A program made the translations under genes and the position numbers. From positions 744,001-808,000 of the forward strand of contig JALQBC010000016.1 of assembly GCA_023375675.1 (NCBI GenBank): DNA of 64,000 bases, written 5' to 3'. Positions within the stretch are counted from its first letter, which is position 1; every line of letters begins with the position of its first letter. Shown here piece after piece: positions 1-10,217 of the stretch. The stretch comes from Cytospora piceicola (lineage: Eukaryota > Ascomycota > Sordariomycetes > Diaporthales > Cytosporaceae). The notes beneath the pieces were generated by a model, which made no database searches, had not been told where the DNA came from, and saw only the letters and a list, made by a program, of their open reading frames with translations.

Positions 1-2
1 CC

Positions 3-1454
3 AGAGATGGTAATGCTCTCGCGGGCTTGAGCGGTTCTGTCATTGGCACCTTCTTTTCGATTACTGTAAACCTCATCGCCGCTATAATATTGACTCATAT
101 CATTGCTTGGAGAATCGCACTGGTCTGCCTGGCCCTGGTACCACTTCTTCTGGGTGCCGGACTGATGGAACTCCGAATCCTCGGAAAGTTCGAGGAGCGT
201 CACGAGAACGCATACACAAAATCAGTCGATATCGGCTCAGAAGCAATCACGTCCATCAAGACTATTGCATCCCTTTCCCTCGAAGAAGTGACGCTGAGCA
301 CCTACCGAAGGTCCTTGCAGAAACCTCGACAAGAGACGCTCATGGTCACAGTACAGGCTAGTCTGTTTCAGGCCATCACCTACTTCCTAGGAAACTGTGT
401 GAATGCACTGGCATACTGGTGGGGATCCAAGCAGATCATGGCGGGCAATTACACACAGACGCAGTTCCTGATTGTAGTGTTTTCCTTGCTTGTCAGCGCT
501 CTCCTCTGGAGTCAGATGTTTGCTCTCGCGCCAGAGCTTTCAGCTGCCAGGGGAGCGATGGCGAGAATCTTGGGGTTGATCGAGATAGGGTCTGACAAGA
601 TGCAAGGGCGAATGGGGGGCCCTCTTGCACTCGCGGACAAGTCTTCGGAAGAGAACAACCTCGAGTCATCGAACGAAAAGAAACACTCCTTTACGTCCGG
701 CAACTCTGCATCGGGTGTACAGTTCCGCGATGTCCATTTTGCATACCCTGCTCGGCCGGATATGAAGGTGTTGACCGGCCTGAGCCTTGACATCCAGCCA
801 GGGTGCTTCTGCGCCCTTGTCGGTCCCAGCGGTGCAGGCAAATCAACAATCATCTCACTGATCGAACGCCTGTACACGCCAGAATCTGGTTCCATAATCA
901 TCGATGGAATCGACGTGACGAGACAACGAGACGTTTCATTTCGGGACAATATTTCCCTGGTCCCTCAAGAGAGTGTGCTCTTTGAGGGGACCATTGAGTT
1001 CAATATCGGCATTGGCGCCAAACCTGGACAGGAAGTGACCATGACAGAGATTGAAGAGGCGTGTCGACTGTCCAACATCCACGATGTCATCAAGGCACTG
1101 CCTGAAGGCTACCAGACCATGTGTGGGCCAAACGGCAACCAGTTCTCGGGAGGTCAAAAGCAACGATTGTCGATTGCTCGGGCTCTTGTTCGAAAACCGA
1201 AGCTGCTGATCCTCGACGAGCCTACCAGTGCTCTGGATGCCGAGTCAGAGAGGCTACTACAGGATGGGCTTGAAAAGGCCGCCAAGGGTATCACAGTCAT
1301 TGCGATTGCCCATCGTCTACATACCATCAGAAAGGCAAATCGTATATATCTGATCGAAGCAGGTAAATGTGTTGATCAGGGAACACATGAAGAGTTACTT
1401 GGAAAGTCGGCAAGCTATAGATCGAACGTCATGCATCAAACAGTAGCGACTTGA
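3..1454 (+). CDS. ABC transporter (P-glycoprotein/ABCB type), C-terminal part, 5' end outside window
   Basis: The frame is open from base 3, so the gene begins before the window; 484 residues are visible, starting inside the second transmembrane domain (an ALAGLSGS-type segment, then about four hydrophobic helices) and ending with a complete nucleotide-binding domain. Walker A GPSGAGKST lies at nt 822-848, the signature is FSGGQ (nt 1143-1157, F for the usual L), Walker B LLILDEP ends near nt 1223 and the switch histidine (AHRL) is at nt 1311-1313. An ATP-driven efflux pump of the plasma membrane is expected. It converges tail-to-tail with a SidJ-like esterase. In Aspergillus fumigatus an ABC gene (sitT) lies in the same siderophore cluster as sidJ, so this is a plausible SitT-type exporter; that is inference from neighbourhood, and a general multidrug pump is the alternative. 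No intron is seen in this part. Confidence 0.93.
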   Translation, partial: RDGNALAGLSGSVIGTFFSITVNLIAAIILTHIIAWRIALVCLALVPLLLGAGLMELRILGKFEERHENAYTKSVDIGSEAITSIKTIASLSLEEVTLSTYRRSLQKPRQETLMVTVQASLFQAITYFLGNCVNALAYWWGSKQIMAGNYTQTQFLIVVFSLLVSALLWSQMFALAPELSAARGAMARILGLIEIGSDKMQGRMGGPLALADKSSEENNLESSNEKKHSFTSGNSASGVQFRDVHFAYPARPDMKVLTGLSLDIQPGCFCALVGPSGAGKSTIISLIERLYTPESGSIIIDGIDVTRQRDVSFRDNISLVPQESVLFEGTIEFNIGIGAKPGQEVTMTEIEEACRLSNIHDVIKALPEGYQTMCGPNGNQFSGGQKQRLSIARALVRKPKLLILDEPTSALDAESERLLQDGLEKAAKGITVIAIAHRLHTIRKANRIYLIEAGKCVDQGTHEELLGKSASYRSNVMHQTVAT

Positions 1455-2110
1455 AGTGGAAAGACAACCGACGGAGAACTGAGAAGAGATACTGGGGAGG
1501 GGATGAAGTATTCAAGCTACCCAACACAACTACTTGCTACATACTTGTCTTTATTAATGAAATGGCCAGCCCTTCTGGTGACTCTCTAGAGGCTTCCAAT
1601 TCGTGCTTCTTTCCACGTTTTACGGTTACCCAGAGCCTTTCTGCCCACATATTGCAGGTGACAGCAGTTAGGCCCGGGGCCTTGCAGAAAACTGCGAACA
1701 CCTGGGCACGTAGAGCAAGCCACGGATTACTCCTGAAGTGCAACGAAAATATATATGGATGCCAAGCATAAATGTCTCGAGGCAGGGAACGGAAGGGGAG
1801 ACAGAAACGCATGGAAATAGGGTTTCGTCTTCAAATCTCAGTATCAATATCCTGCAAGGCTTATTCCACGATGGACAATGGACTCTGTGACCATTGAAAT
1901 ATTTCACCGTACAGATTAGTACCTAAATTGCCCATGTATTATTGGTCAGATGATGCTTCTGAGTCAACAATCATAATCAATGTCCTCAATTCTCTGTTAT
2001 AAACATTGAACATTCAAGCGCCTGGTGTGTCTGAACCTAGACGGCGCCTGATCCTCGACGAAACTGAAACACTATGTTCGACAACGTAGCCAACAAGCAT
2101 GCATGTTGCT
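1455..2110. other. Convergent intergenic region, no gene seen
   Basis: This stretch lies between two convergent stop codons. Short overlapping frames on both strands have no recognisable protein character. It presumably holds the two 3' untranslated regions. Confidence 0.6.
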
Positions 2111-3259
2111 TTACTTATTTTCCAACGCCTGCAAGAATATGAGCACCTTCTCAGTGAGATACTTCCTTGGCTCGGCTTGGTCATCATTGCTCAAAGCATG
2201 GGAAGCATTAGGTATCTCTCCACTGCCTTCTTGATCCCATATTTGGAACTTGCCATTGTGATCAGTGGCATTCCTCCACCTCGACGTCAATTTCTTTCTG
2301 TCAATCCAAGCCGGGACTGACTGGTCCGCTCCCGAGTGCAAAAGCATCAACTTGTGCCTCAAGAGTCCCCGCGACTCGATTCCTCCAAAGGTCTTCGCTA
2401 ACACCTCGTCGCCAAGATCGGAACTGAACAGATCATCCTCCGAGGGTGAATGGGGACTGTCAGGGCTGGCGAGACTCAAAAGCCTCCGAGCGCTCACTGG
2501 GATGCTGGGCGGGTATCCAAGCTTGGAGGTCAACGACACGGGCAGTATGATATCGTATGTCTGGTCATCACGTTGGGCTGCCTCCTTAGCAATGACCATC
2601 AACTTGTCATAAGCTGCCCGAACCTCGCTTGCGGGTATGTCACCGATACCGGTATCACAGATGTAATGGAGCGCTTCCCTATCAGATACGGGTGCTTGCA
2701 TGATAGCCCCGTCGAGCGCTGGGCGTTCTATGTGTTGAAGCCAAGAGTCAAAGGTTGGATTGCTTGTGTGGGGATTCGGTCGGTGCAAGTAATGAAGCAC
2801 ACACTGGCTTCCTGTGGAATGGCCCATGAGGACAATCTTGCCGCCAGCGCCGTCGTATTTGGCTGCCTTATACTCCTGGATGTATCGTATGCACTGGGCA
2901 ATCTCATCGGTGTCTCTGTCAAGATGTCCAAGGCCACAGGCCTGATACGACGATGACACATTCAGTGTGAAAAAGGACCATTCCGTATTCTGTAGCGCGC
3001 GCACGATATCGGCCGTATAGGAAGTTGACGCGAGTCCATCTGACAGACCTCCGACGAAGAGAAAACTGTGGGGCTGGCGAGTGGTGAAGCTGGAAGTATA
3101 TTCAAAGGTCACCAGACTCTCCGTCTACATTTCAAATATGTTAGAGATTTTGTCTAGTGTATCACATGCAAGCTACCGAGCAACCAAGAGGAGATGGAAA
3201 CATACATAATGATGTAGGATACCTGCAAGACCTCCTTTGGGCCAGAATTTGGAATACAT
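2111..3259 (-). CDS. sidJ: SidJ-like siderophore esterase (DUF1749, alpha/beta hydrolase), 2 exons
   Basis: Reading the minus strand, exon 1 is 3259-3206 (18 codons, starting MYSKFWPKGG) and exon 2 is 3124-2111. The 81-nt intron has donor GTATGT, branch CTAAC and acceptor TAG, joins in phase 0 and gives 355 residues. I chose this start because the long open frame begins only at a GTG with an in-frame TAG four codons upstream, just at the acceptor. The protein shows the nucleophile elbow GHSTG (Ser about 121), an acid in SGADQSVP (Asp about 285) and a final His in NASHALS (about 327). DUF1749 includes A. fumigatus SidJ, which hydrolyses fusarinine-type siderophore breakdown products inside the cell to release iron. 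The neighbouring ABC transporter and the upstream SreA-like sites fit this role. Related esterases outside siderophore metabolism remain possible. Confidence 0.85.
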
Positions 3260-3592
3260 GTTTGGAAGATACGAGGGATTCAGGTACTCATGAAATAAAC
3301 AGGACGGTCTTCTTCAGAGATTCAAGAACCTGGAGTCATTGATCGATTTATGTAGACTATCGTCTTGCCATCCCTCGCTACAACGGGCGAGGTGTTCTCG
3401 TCTCCTGTACCCCGACATCGGTTCCACTTGGTCTGAAATCGTTGGCTACATTGCAGGGCGAGGCGAGGCTTAGGACGGACTACGGGATATAGATGTATAC
3501 TGTGCATGGCATGTATGAGTCCAAAAGGGGTGTGCTGCGACACAGTGCAAACTTTAAACCCTGCACGAAGCAGGGGTTTCCATCTTTGTTTG

Positions 3593-3650
3593 ATCTGATA
3601 AGATAAATTGTCAGGGGGGCCAGGTAAGATTGGGGGATCTGATTAGATAA
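3593..3650 (-). promoter_or_regulatory. Two tandem GATA sites matching the SreA iron-repressor motif
   Basis: ATCTGATAAGATAA is at 3593-3606 and ATCTGATTAGATAA at 3637-3650, 44 bp apart. The first contains an exact ATCWGATAA, the motif known for the fungal iron-responsive GATA factor SreA; the second differs at one base. They lie about 335-390 bp upstream of the sidJ-like start codon and are read in the opposite direction to that gene. Repression under iron sufficiency is inferred. Confidence 0.7.
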
Positions 3651-4536
3651 ATGAAAATCTTTTCATCCAGATGTCGCAGACTATTGTTGGGTAAAACCCG
3701 TGTTTGAACTTGCCAATATCTTTGCTACACCAGTAAGCATCTCTATGGTTCCCCACTACCAAGTAGGTCCTTTTACATAGTCTCACAAGTGGTTAAGCGC
3801 TGGACACAAACAAGAACCCCGGCGGATGGTGGACATTCACCTTTGAATGTGGATTTGCCATCTTGAATTAGTTGATCTATCATTGTAGGGTAGGTATCCA
3901 CTCATCATAATAAGAGTGGGCCTGCTTTGTGTACCTTATCAAGGTCACAGGTTCGAATGTTGTCCTGCTCAGTATTCTTTTCCTTCAAGTCGAAGCATGA
4001 GGCTTTCCATGCTTGCGCACCATCTAGCCAAAAGTCTTCATAATTCTCGGAGATCAACTCCCAACAGCCCGAACGACCTTGGTATCTGACATTGCACTCG
4101 AAATGTTCAAATCAAGCATTACGGACGAGAACACTCTTGATGTTTCCGAGGGACCGGGTTTGATAGACCCTTCTTGCAGGGCTCATGCACACAAATCTTC
4201 CTGTCGCTGCCTTGTTTACGGGCTGCCACGGTTATGTTATCGAGCCTTTTGTATTTATTGGGGAAGATTTTAATTGTATCCTCTTCTCGCGTATTCCAAA
4301 ACTATCTAGCCGGTACTCCCTAGGTGTGTACAGTACAATATAGAGGATAATAGGCAGATGGTTGTAAGTGCTTGATATTTAAGAAAAATAAACCTAGCTG
4401 TACCCTAAGGGAGAGAAAGCCCTACATATAAATTTAAAAAAGGAGTTGCCCCTAAAAGGTTCAATTGCTACTAAGAACGTAGCCAGTGGCTTTTGTTATA
4501 ATTACCACCGTTTCACCACCCTGGGAGTTCATATTT
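3651..4536. other. Intergenic region without a supported gene
   Basis: No frame here looks like a protein. Around 3789-3799 there is a tRNA-A-box-like string and at 3951-3961 a partial B-box-like string, but no tRNA fold joins them. The last part (about 4260-4480) is AT-rich. Confidence 0.5.
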
Positions 4537-6720
4537 CTAGACTTTACTCTTCCGCGTTGTGAACACTAACTTAGTCCAAGGCCGTGGGATTCTAGCTACT
4601 CGCCAGGATATCCATCGCGGCGCCTCAGGTGCCACTAACGTAAAGTCATACTCCATGAGAAGCTGAGCTACCACGACCTTCATAAAAGCCGATGCGTAGT
4701 ATCTCCCCGGGCTACATTTCGTTAGTTTTCTGATCACTTGCAGCCTGCCGTTATGAACATTATATAGAAACGCTGGAGTATTAGGCATATAGTAACGACT
4801 TACCAAGCCATGCGTCCAGTTCCCCACATTCAATGTTAGGTACTTAGGTATGGTCAATATCTGTTAGATTCTTTTGAGGGCTTTGACTGCTCGCTCGGTT
4901 CCCAGAGTTATTTGTAGAGCTAGGGAGAAGTTCTTGTGATCCACGAAGCGAAAAACCAGAACACCTCAGGCGACGGATTATACTCGGCACAGGTGTTAAT
5001 AGCACCCGAGGGTGCAAACGCCCATTCGCCGACGCCAAGCTTCATGCCATTTGAGACAGTGAAGGGCTGGGGGCGCACCGTCTAACACTCACTGTTGTTG
5101 GATATTTCAGTGTCGGAAAGAAAACTGACGGATAGGATGGGAACAATACTCGACGGAGCACTCACTGGATTCTACTGGTGTTAGACGGGTTGACTCCTTG
5201 ATAAAACTATCTAGGAGAGGACGCCCCTGGCCGGTGTGTTGGAATTCATCATAATGAGCCTCGAGTTCACGTCGGATCGGCTCAATATACTCAGGGTGGA
5301 GACAAAGGTCATGGATCACGTATACGATGGTCTAACGTTTGGGCACAGAAGCCGCAATGTTAGAAACCCTTCGACGATTACAGAAGACATCTGTCACTGG
5401 CGGGGACTGGGCGGGGACTTGCCGTTGACAATATATGGACCGAACCGAACCAAATAGCCATCAACTCGTAGATAACACGCTCCGCTGACCATGGATTCTG
5501 TTTCGGTGCAGTCTCGATGATCCACTGAATGCAATCGGCCTGTGTGGGAGAAGATGTGTAAGTCAGTTGGTGTTCCTGAAGTCCGGAGTGTAAACAGGTC
5601 TCGGGCAGGTAGGCAAATGGGCAGGAGGAAATTGAGCATTCGAACCCACCCGCTTTGGCACGGATTGTCCCATATTCTTTAGATTAATTTCTTCGATCCT
5701 CTGCTCTGTCGCAGGAATCAAAGTTCGGAAGAAGGTCTTATGAGAATGAAGACAACGGCTCAGAAATCCGCCCACAAGCGGGGCAAGGGACCTAGGCAGC
5801 AATTTCACGATCTCGGCGTTGACCAGCGTCTCCTCAACATAGCCAAGGGCCGATGCCATAAATTCGTCGTTCTTGACTGCGAAACCAAAGATATCAGCCT
5901 GACTGATTGCATGGTCCTGGGCGGATCAATATTCAGGATCCCGGGGGGGTGTACTTACTAAGATCTTCCCCGAAGAGAGAGCGTGCATTCAATAGTACCA
6001 CCACATTCATCATCATGGGGTACAACGAAGCGACAACGGTGCCATCGTCTACGCATACAAATCAGTATATGCGTCCTTGATTACTTGTTTCCCTTGGGTC
6101 CACATATTATGATTGATGGGAGATGGGGCGCAACGTCGGACGTACCTTGGACTGACCCGTTGTCTGAGAGCAATTGTGTCCAGCGTGACCGAGTGAGGAC
6201 TCCGAGATCTGGTAGCAGCTGAGGGAGGTTACGTGTCAAGAGCGTCCGTAAGGCGCGCACAAAGCCTACACCTTCAACACCGCGTTTATCAAACCAGTTG
6301 AATCCATTCATCGTATAAAGTGGCTGCAGCATCTGTATTCCATCAACTGATATTAGTAGGAGAAAGTGGTAGCTACCAGATATGCACCAAACCCAGAAAT
6401 GCTTACATGTTTTGCCGCACCGTTAAGAGAGAGTACCGTGTCTGGAGCATTGTCGAGTTCCTTTATATGCTCCGGGGTAGATACAAAGACCATACGTGCA
6501 TCGGGGGCGAGGATCTCGAAGGGAGAGCCGTCCGACTGTATATGCAATAGTCAACGATCGCATAACTATGCAGATGAGTTGGACAAGGCTGACTTTGTAA
6601 AACTCATGACGTATCATATCAGGTTCCGTTGAAGAACCCTGGGAAGTATGCCCAGGCACGGATACGCCTTTTGGTGATGCAGAAGACACTGGTTTTCAGG
6701 ACCTGGTAGTGGTCATGTGC
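4537..6720 (-). pseudogene. Cytochrome P450 monooxygenase, recently disabled, about 10 exons
   Basis: Minus-strand exons with correct splice signals run: up to 6594, 6535-6407, 6332-6146, 6048-5959, 5876-5650, 5539-5423, 5331-5166, about 5091-4804 and 4711-4537; the first exon's start is unclear. Recognisable P450 parts are a PDARMVFVSTPEHIKEL segment, the K-helix ESTRL (ExxR), a VESMSVRR segment, and the haem loop GTGRMAC|PGRYYA with the Cys codon split by an intron. The frame is broken after the K-helix: an indel in a G/C run near 5068-5073, an indel near 4960, a TAA near 4858 and a one-base insertion near 4830. Upstream exons join cleanly in phase, so the decay is recent or the errors are local. 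The intron at 5422-5332 has a GC donor. A secondary-metabolism or detoxification oxidase of the ER membrane is likely; substrate unknown. Sequencing indels are a possible alternative to true decay. Confidence 0.82.
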
Positions 6721-7392
6721 CAGGTCAATACCATAACCTCTTGCTGGTAGCCAAGGACACTTGTGGATGACACTTAGGGAAAAGTTGGATGTCCAAAGGG
6801 CCAGATAAAGACGAAGATGTGTAGAATGACAGCAATGATACTGTTGCTTGAAGCCTCCTTTCTCAGAGATGGAAGTGAAGGGAAGAGAAGTTTCAATGTT
6901 CCGTCATCGTCTTTTCCCCGGGTTTCAGTGCCTTTTCGTTCGGTCTTCTTTTACTTCCGTGAGTTCCAACAGGGATAATAAAAAAGTAAGGTTCTACGTT
7001 CGTCTGAAAGATGCAAGTCAGGGTATTGTTATACACAGCTCCTCGAAGACACGAGTTAATGACCTATTCTGATTTAAATTCGAAAATCACAAAGACGCCG
7101 TACTATGTGACGGCGGTTGCGGCGCTACCCTAGGGTACACAACATCCCTAGAAAACTCGATCCCAGCACTTGAGCATGTTTGACATCTACCCCGGCACAC
7201 TCGCCTCGCCACAAATGATAGCAAAGAAGGCAATATCGTCGCAACACTCTTGCTTTTTCACAAAGTGAACCATCCAGTCTTAAGCCATTATTACCCGCTG
7301 CTCAAAGTCTCCGCTATCTGAAGGAGCCTCTTTTGAGACTCAGTTGGTTCGTCGGGAAGGAAGCAACTAATAGCTGAATAAACGGCCCCTAT
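6721..7392. other. Intergenic region, no gene seen
   Basis: This lies upstream of the P450 remnant. Short frames are present but have no recognisable features. Confidence 0.5.
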
Positions 7393-7559
7393 GCTGTGAG
7401 GCTATTATTAAGATTCTGGTAATCTAGATAATTAATAATATTAGGCCCACAGGGTCACCTGACTGCCCTCAGGTCGACCTGCCTAAACGAGTATATATAG
7501 GGGCCTTCCCTTCCCTCAGGCACCACCTAAACTATTACCTCTAATATCAAGGACTTACA
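7393..7559 (+). mobile_element. Possible solo LTR of a retrotransposon
   Basis: A 167-bp block starts TGTGAGGC and ends CTTACA, so it has the TG...CA ends of an LTR. It contains a promoter-like GTATATATAGGGG followed by a pyrimidine-rich stretch. I see no clear target-site duplication (TATGC before, CCCAT after) and no second copy in the window, so the call is tentative. Confidence 0.3.
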
Positions 7560-7915
7560 CCCATTTGCCTATTGTCTCTATTGTCTCCCCATCTCGCCCA
7601 CCATGCTATTTATCGTGACCTTCGTACACACGCTTTATCTACCGAAGTTGTAATTAGATCACCGAGACGGCGATCACAGCAGCTGTGTGCCCCGTTATAC
7701 TCTGCGTACATTGACTGTACCCCACCCATGTTGGCTGCCCAGGTGCGACGTACCTTTCGAAAGAACAAATAAAGATCATCAGAAATGGGAAGATGGGATT
7801 CCCTCTGTCGCGCAAGTTCAGCCCCAGTACTGTACCAACAGAGTGGGCTGAGTGGGCCGGCGCTTCAATGCTACCTCCGAAAGGGTCAATAACTAACGGA
7901 TCGGGCCGTGGCTCT

Positions 7916-8011
7916 CAACAATTTGCTCATGCATGATTGCGCCCTTGGTATTTTTTAGGATTCCAACAACTTGCTCATGCACGATTAAGCCCTTCGTATT
8001 CTGTAGGATAC
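7916..8011. repeat. Two-copy tandem repeat, 48-bp period
   Basis: The unit begins CAACAA(T/C)TTGCTCATGC and ends near GTAGGATAC; copies start at 7916 and 7964 and differ at several positions. It is non-coding and directly precedes the MITE-like element. Confidence 0.75.
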
Positions 8012-8076
8012 TAACGTGTCAACTGGTCATTGTTATTATTACGTATAACCATGCATGTGAGGTGTCCTGAGGCCCA

Positions 8077-8334
8077 ATACCGTATAGTCTGGCGAAACTC
8101 GAATCTAGCTCCCCCCCCCCGCTGTTTCTCGGTGCTTATCTATTCTAGGTGGCAATCACACCTGTAAATAGACTCATCGTCGTTTCGATAGGAACATGAA
8201 CAAGGTGCCTGACGAAGCGATGTGTGTGTGGTTCCATACCAGCCTATAACATGTGCTAGGAACTGATCAACGCTGATGACTGAGCAAGAAAAAGAAGGGG
8301 GGCTAGATTGGAGTCTCACCAGACTATACGGTAT
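8077..8334. mobile_element. MITE-like element with about 33-bp terminal inverted repeats
   Basis: The left end at 8077 reads ATACCGTATAGTCTGG and continues CGAAACTCGAATCTAGC; the reverse complement of the right end (8334 backwards) has the same 16 bp and continues TGAGACTCCAATCTAGC, so about 30 of 33 positions match. The 258-bp element has no coding capacity. The ends sit next to TA, which would suit a Tc1/mariner-type target duplication, but the boundary is ambiguous because the repeat itself contains TA. Confidence 0.75.
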
Positions 8335-8690
8335 GACTGGCTACGATGTCAAATAGTCATGGTCATACGTGTAGATGGTGATAAAGGACCATTTTGTGAC
8401 GCTTTCGTGCCATAATTACAGTCATGGGCAAGAAGGGTGGAAGGAACGGGGATGGACACATGCTGTAACCTTGGAAGAATCTGACATACTTAGGTAGGCA
8501 CTTTGGGTTCATGGATTGGATTACTCTCTAAGCGGCTGTGATGAGAGGCTCCCTACCTAGGCTACACTTCTCATAATGACCATAGAAAGACTTGTTAACT
8601 TGGTACAGCGATAGCATCGAAATTGCTTCCCACCAGGAGATGTAATCAACTTTGCCCACGGAAGAGGGTGACATATGCAACCCCCCCACC

Positions 8691-9219
8691 CTAGTTGACA
8701 CCATGCTCAGGTGCTTCGCCTGCACGTCCCCAGATAGACCTCTCGATCAACCACTCCATCTTCCCGCTCTCCTTGTCAAGCTTTGCAAACATGAAGGTCT
8801 CAAACTCGGTGTCCACACCTTCCACCTTGATGACTCCCGTCATGCGTGCAGCCAGCTGGTCACCATCACGAAGGAACTCGTGGCTGCCACATTCGAACGT
8901 TAAAAATGCAATGCAAACCGCAGGGTGCCCCAGGGTGGTCGGGGGAGGGGCAGTAACTAAACCACACGAGGTGATCGCAGTGGAGACAAAATGAGTGATT
9001 GGAGACTCACACAACAGGCTTATAGTCGCTGGTCTTGGCGCGCCACTCCTCCATTCCCTTGATATAGTTGTCCATTGGAAGACGCTGGCCGTTCATGATG
9101 TGGTAGAAGTTAGGCATCGAAGTGCCCTCAACGTAGAGCTTGGCCTCTTCAGGCGGACCAGTAAGGGCCCACTCCATAGCGCGCTGGAAGCCCTCTTGCG
9201 TGGACGTGTATTGAGACAT
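8691..9219 (-). CDS. SnoaL/NTF2-like small protein, 2 exons
   Basis: Exon 1 is 9219-9011 and exon 2 is 8883-8691, with a 127-nt intron (donor GTGAGT, acceptor CAG, phase 2), giving 133 residues. I chose the ATG at 9219 (MSQYTSTQEG) over an upstream TTG in the same frame. Size and order fit the SnoaL-like/NTF2-like cone fold: an N-terminal helix followed by segments such as FYHIMNGQRLPMDNYIKGMEEW, a central LRDGDQLAARMTGVIKV and a C-terminal WLIERSIWG. Fungal SnoaL-like proteins include isomerases and cyclases of secondary metabolism, but many have no known reaction. It lies beside the P450 pseudogene on the same strand, so a decaying biosynthetic locus is possible. The promoter carries a minisatellite. 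Confidence 0.8.
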
Positions 9220-9382
9220 AGTCGCGGTATTCAAATGTTGCTATGCAAAAGACGACTTGGTAGAGAGGCGCTGGTGTCAAAAGACGTGGTCTGGACAAGA
9301 GATCGTGAAGGGTATGTATAATGCACGGAAGGGTGACGAAGGGAACTTTCGATGCACAGGTGCCGTTCGGGCTCAGCAAAAT

Positions 9383-9510
9383 ATATCGCAACATGTTGAT
9401 TGCCTGCAGGCGAGCCAACAACAAATATCGCAACATGTTGGTTTCCTGCAGGCGAGCCAACAACATATACAGTAACATGTTGGTTGTCTCGTGCTGCAGG
9501 CGAGCCACTG
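9383..9510. repeat. Three-copy 42-bp minisatellite in the SnoaL-like gene's promoter
   Basis: Units begin near 9383, 9425 and 9465. Each contains the palindromic core AACATGTT and then CTGCAGGCGAGCCA. The array lies about 165-290 bp upstream of the start codon at 9219. The third unit has a short insertion before CTGCAGG. Confidence 0.9.
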
Positions 9511-9723
9511 GTGCTGCCCCTTGAACGCCACATTTTTGGATGCGGTCCGATTGGGCAGTGGGGGCGAGGGGCGGGGCCCATTCCTTATATAGTAATGATA
9601 CTTAACATTCCTTTCAACAATTAGGTTGGATAAGCGTATAAACTTTTGATAAACCTCAACTTAGCCTAATCCCTCCTAATAATAAGGGCTCCTTAAATAT
9701 ATAGGCCGGAGTAATAGGAGTAA

Positions 9724-10217
9724 TTAACGCTCGGCCCTTATAATACAGAGATTAGAATAACATCCATTGATGGGCAGACCTACCCTAGGGTAATTAGGTG
9801 TAGCTAAGGCCTCGCCTATCGGCAACAGGGTGTTTAGACTGGTGTAGTTCTCCGTTCCGAGAAGCCAGATGATAAGATGGGTAGTATAAGTTGTTGACTT
9901 GTCTGAATATGCGTAAGAGGTTGCATGTAACATTACTGGTAACCCTATAACACGCAGCCCTGATCCCAGACTCCATAGTCTATCCATCCAGGTGGTGACT
10001 ACTCTTGGAATGAGGAAGAGACCTTACATCAACTGTGTATATCTGTTTTTGATACTTCCCTCCAGATAATTAAGCTGCGGTAATTATATTGGAAGATGCT
10101 CTTGGTTGTCCAATAAACATTGCGAATTCTTGACGCTGCATAGAACGACACCGCCATAAGGTACGGGATGTATGAGAATAATATCAAGCGCAAATAACCC
10201 CCATTCACGACAGCCAC
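9724..10217 (-). pseudogene. Doubtful membrane-protein remnant
   Basis: Two minus-strand frames, 10217-10029 and 9987-9724, contain hydrophobic runs and strings such as YAASRIRN and MDRLWSLGSGLRVIG that loosely recall fungal wax-synthase-like membrane O-acyltransferases. No convincing start, splice junction or catalytic motif joins them. I report it only as a possible decayed gene. Confidence 0.2.

Noticed and set aside
512..949. 145-codon minus-strand frame
   Set aside because: It is the shadow of the ABC transporter's nucleotide-binding domain, which is clearly coding on the other strand.
1451..1771. 106-codon forward frame after the ABC stop
   Set aside because: No recognisable protein features, and a competing frame overlaps on the other strand; more likely 3' untranslated DNA.
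3789..3961. tRNA-like A box (TGGTTAAGCG) and B-box-like string (GGTTCGAATG)
   Set aside because: They are about 160 bp apart, the B box is imperfect, and no acceptor stem or cloverleaf can be drawn.
7572..7772. 66-codon frame after the possible LTR
   Set aside because: It lacks any retrotransposon or other protein motif.
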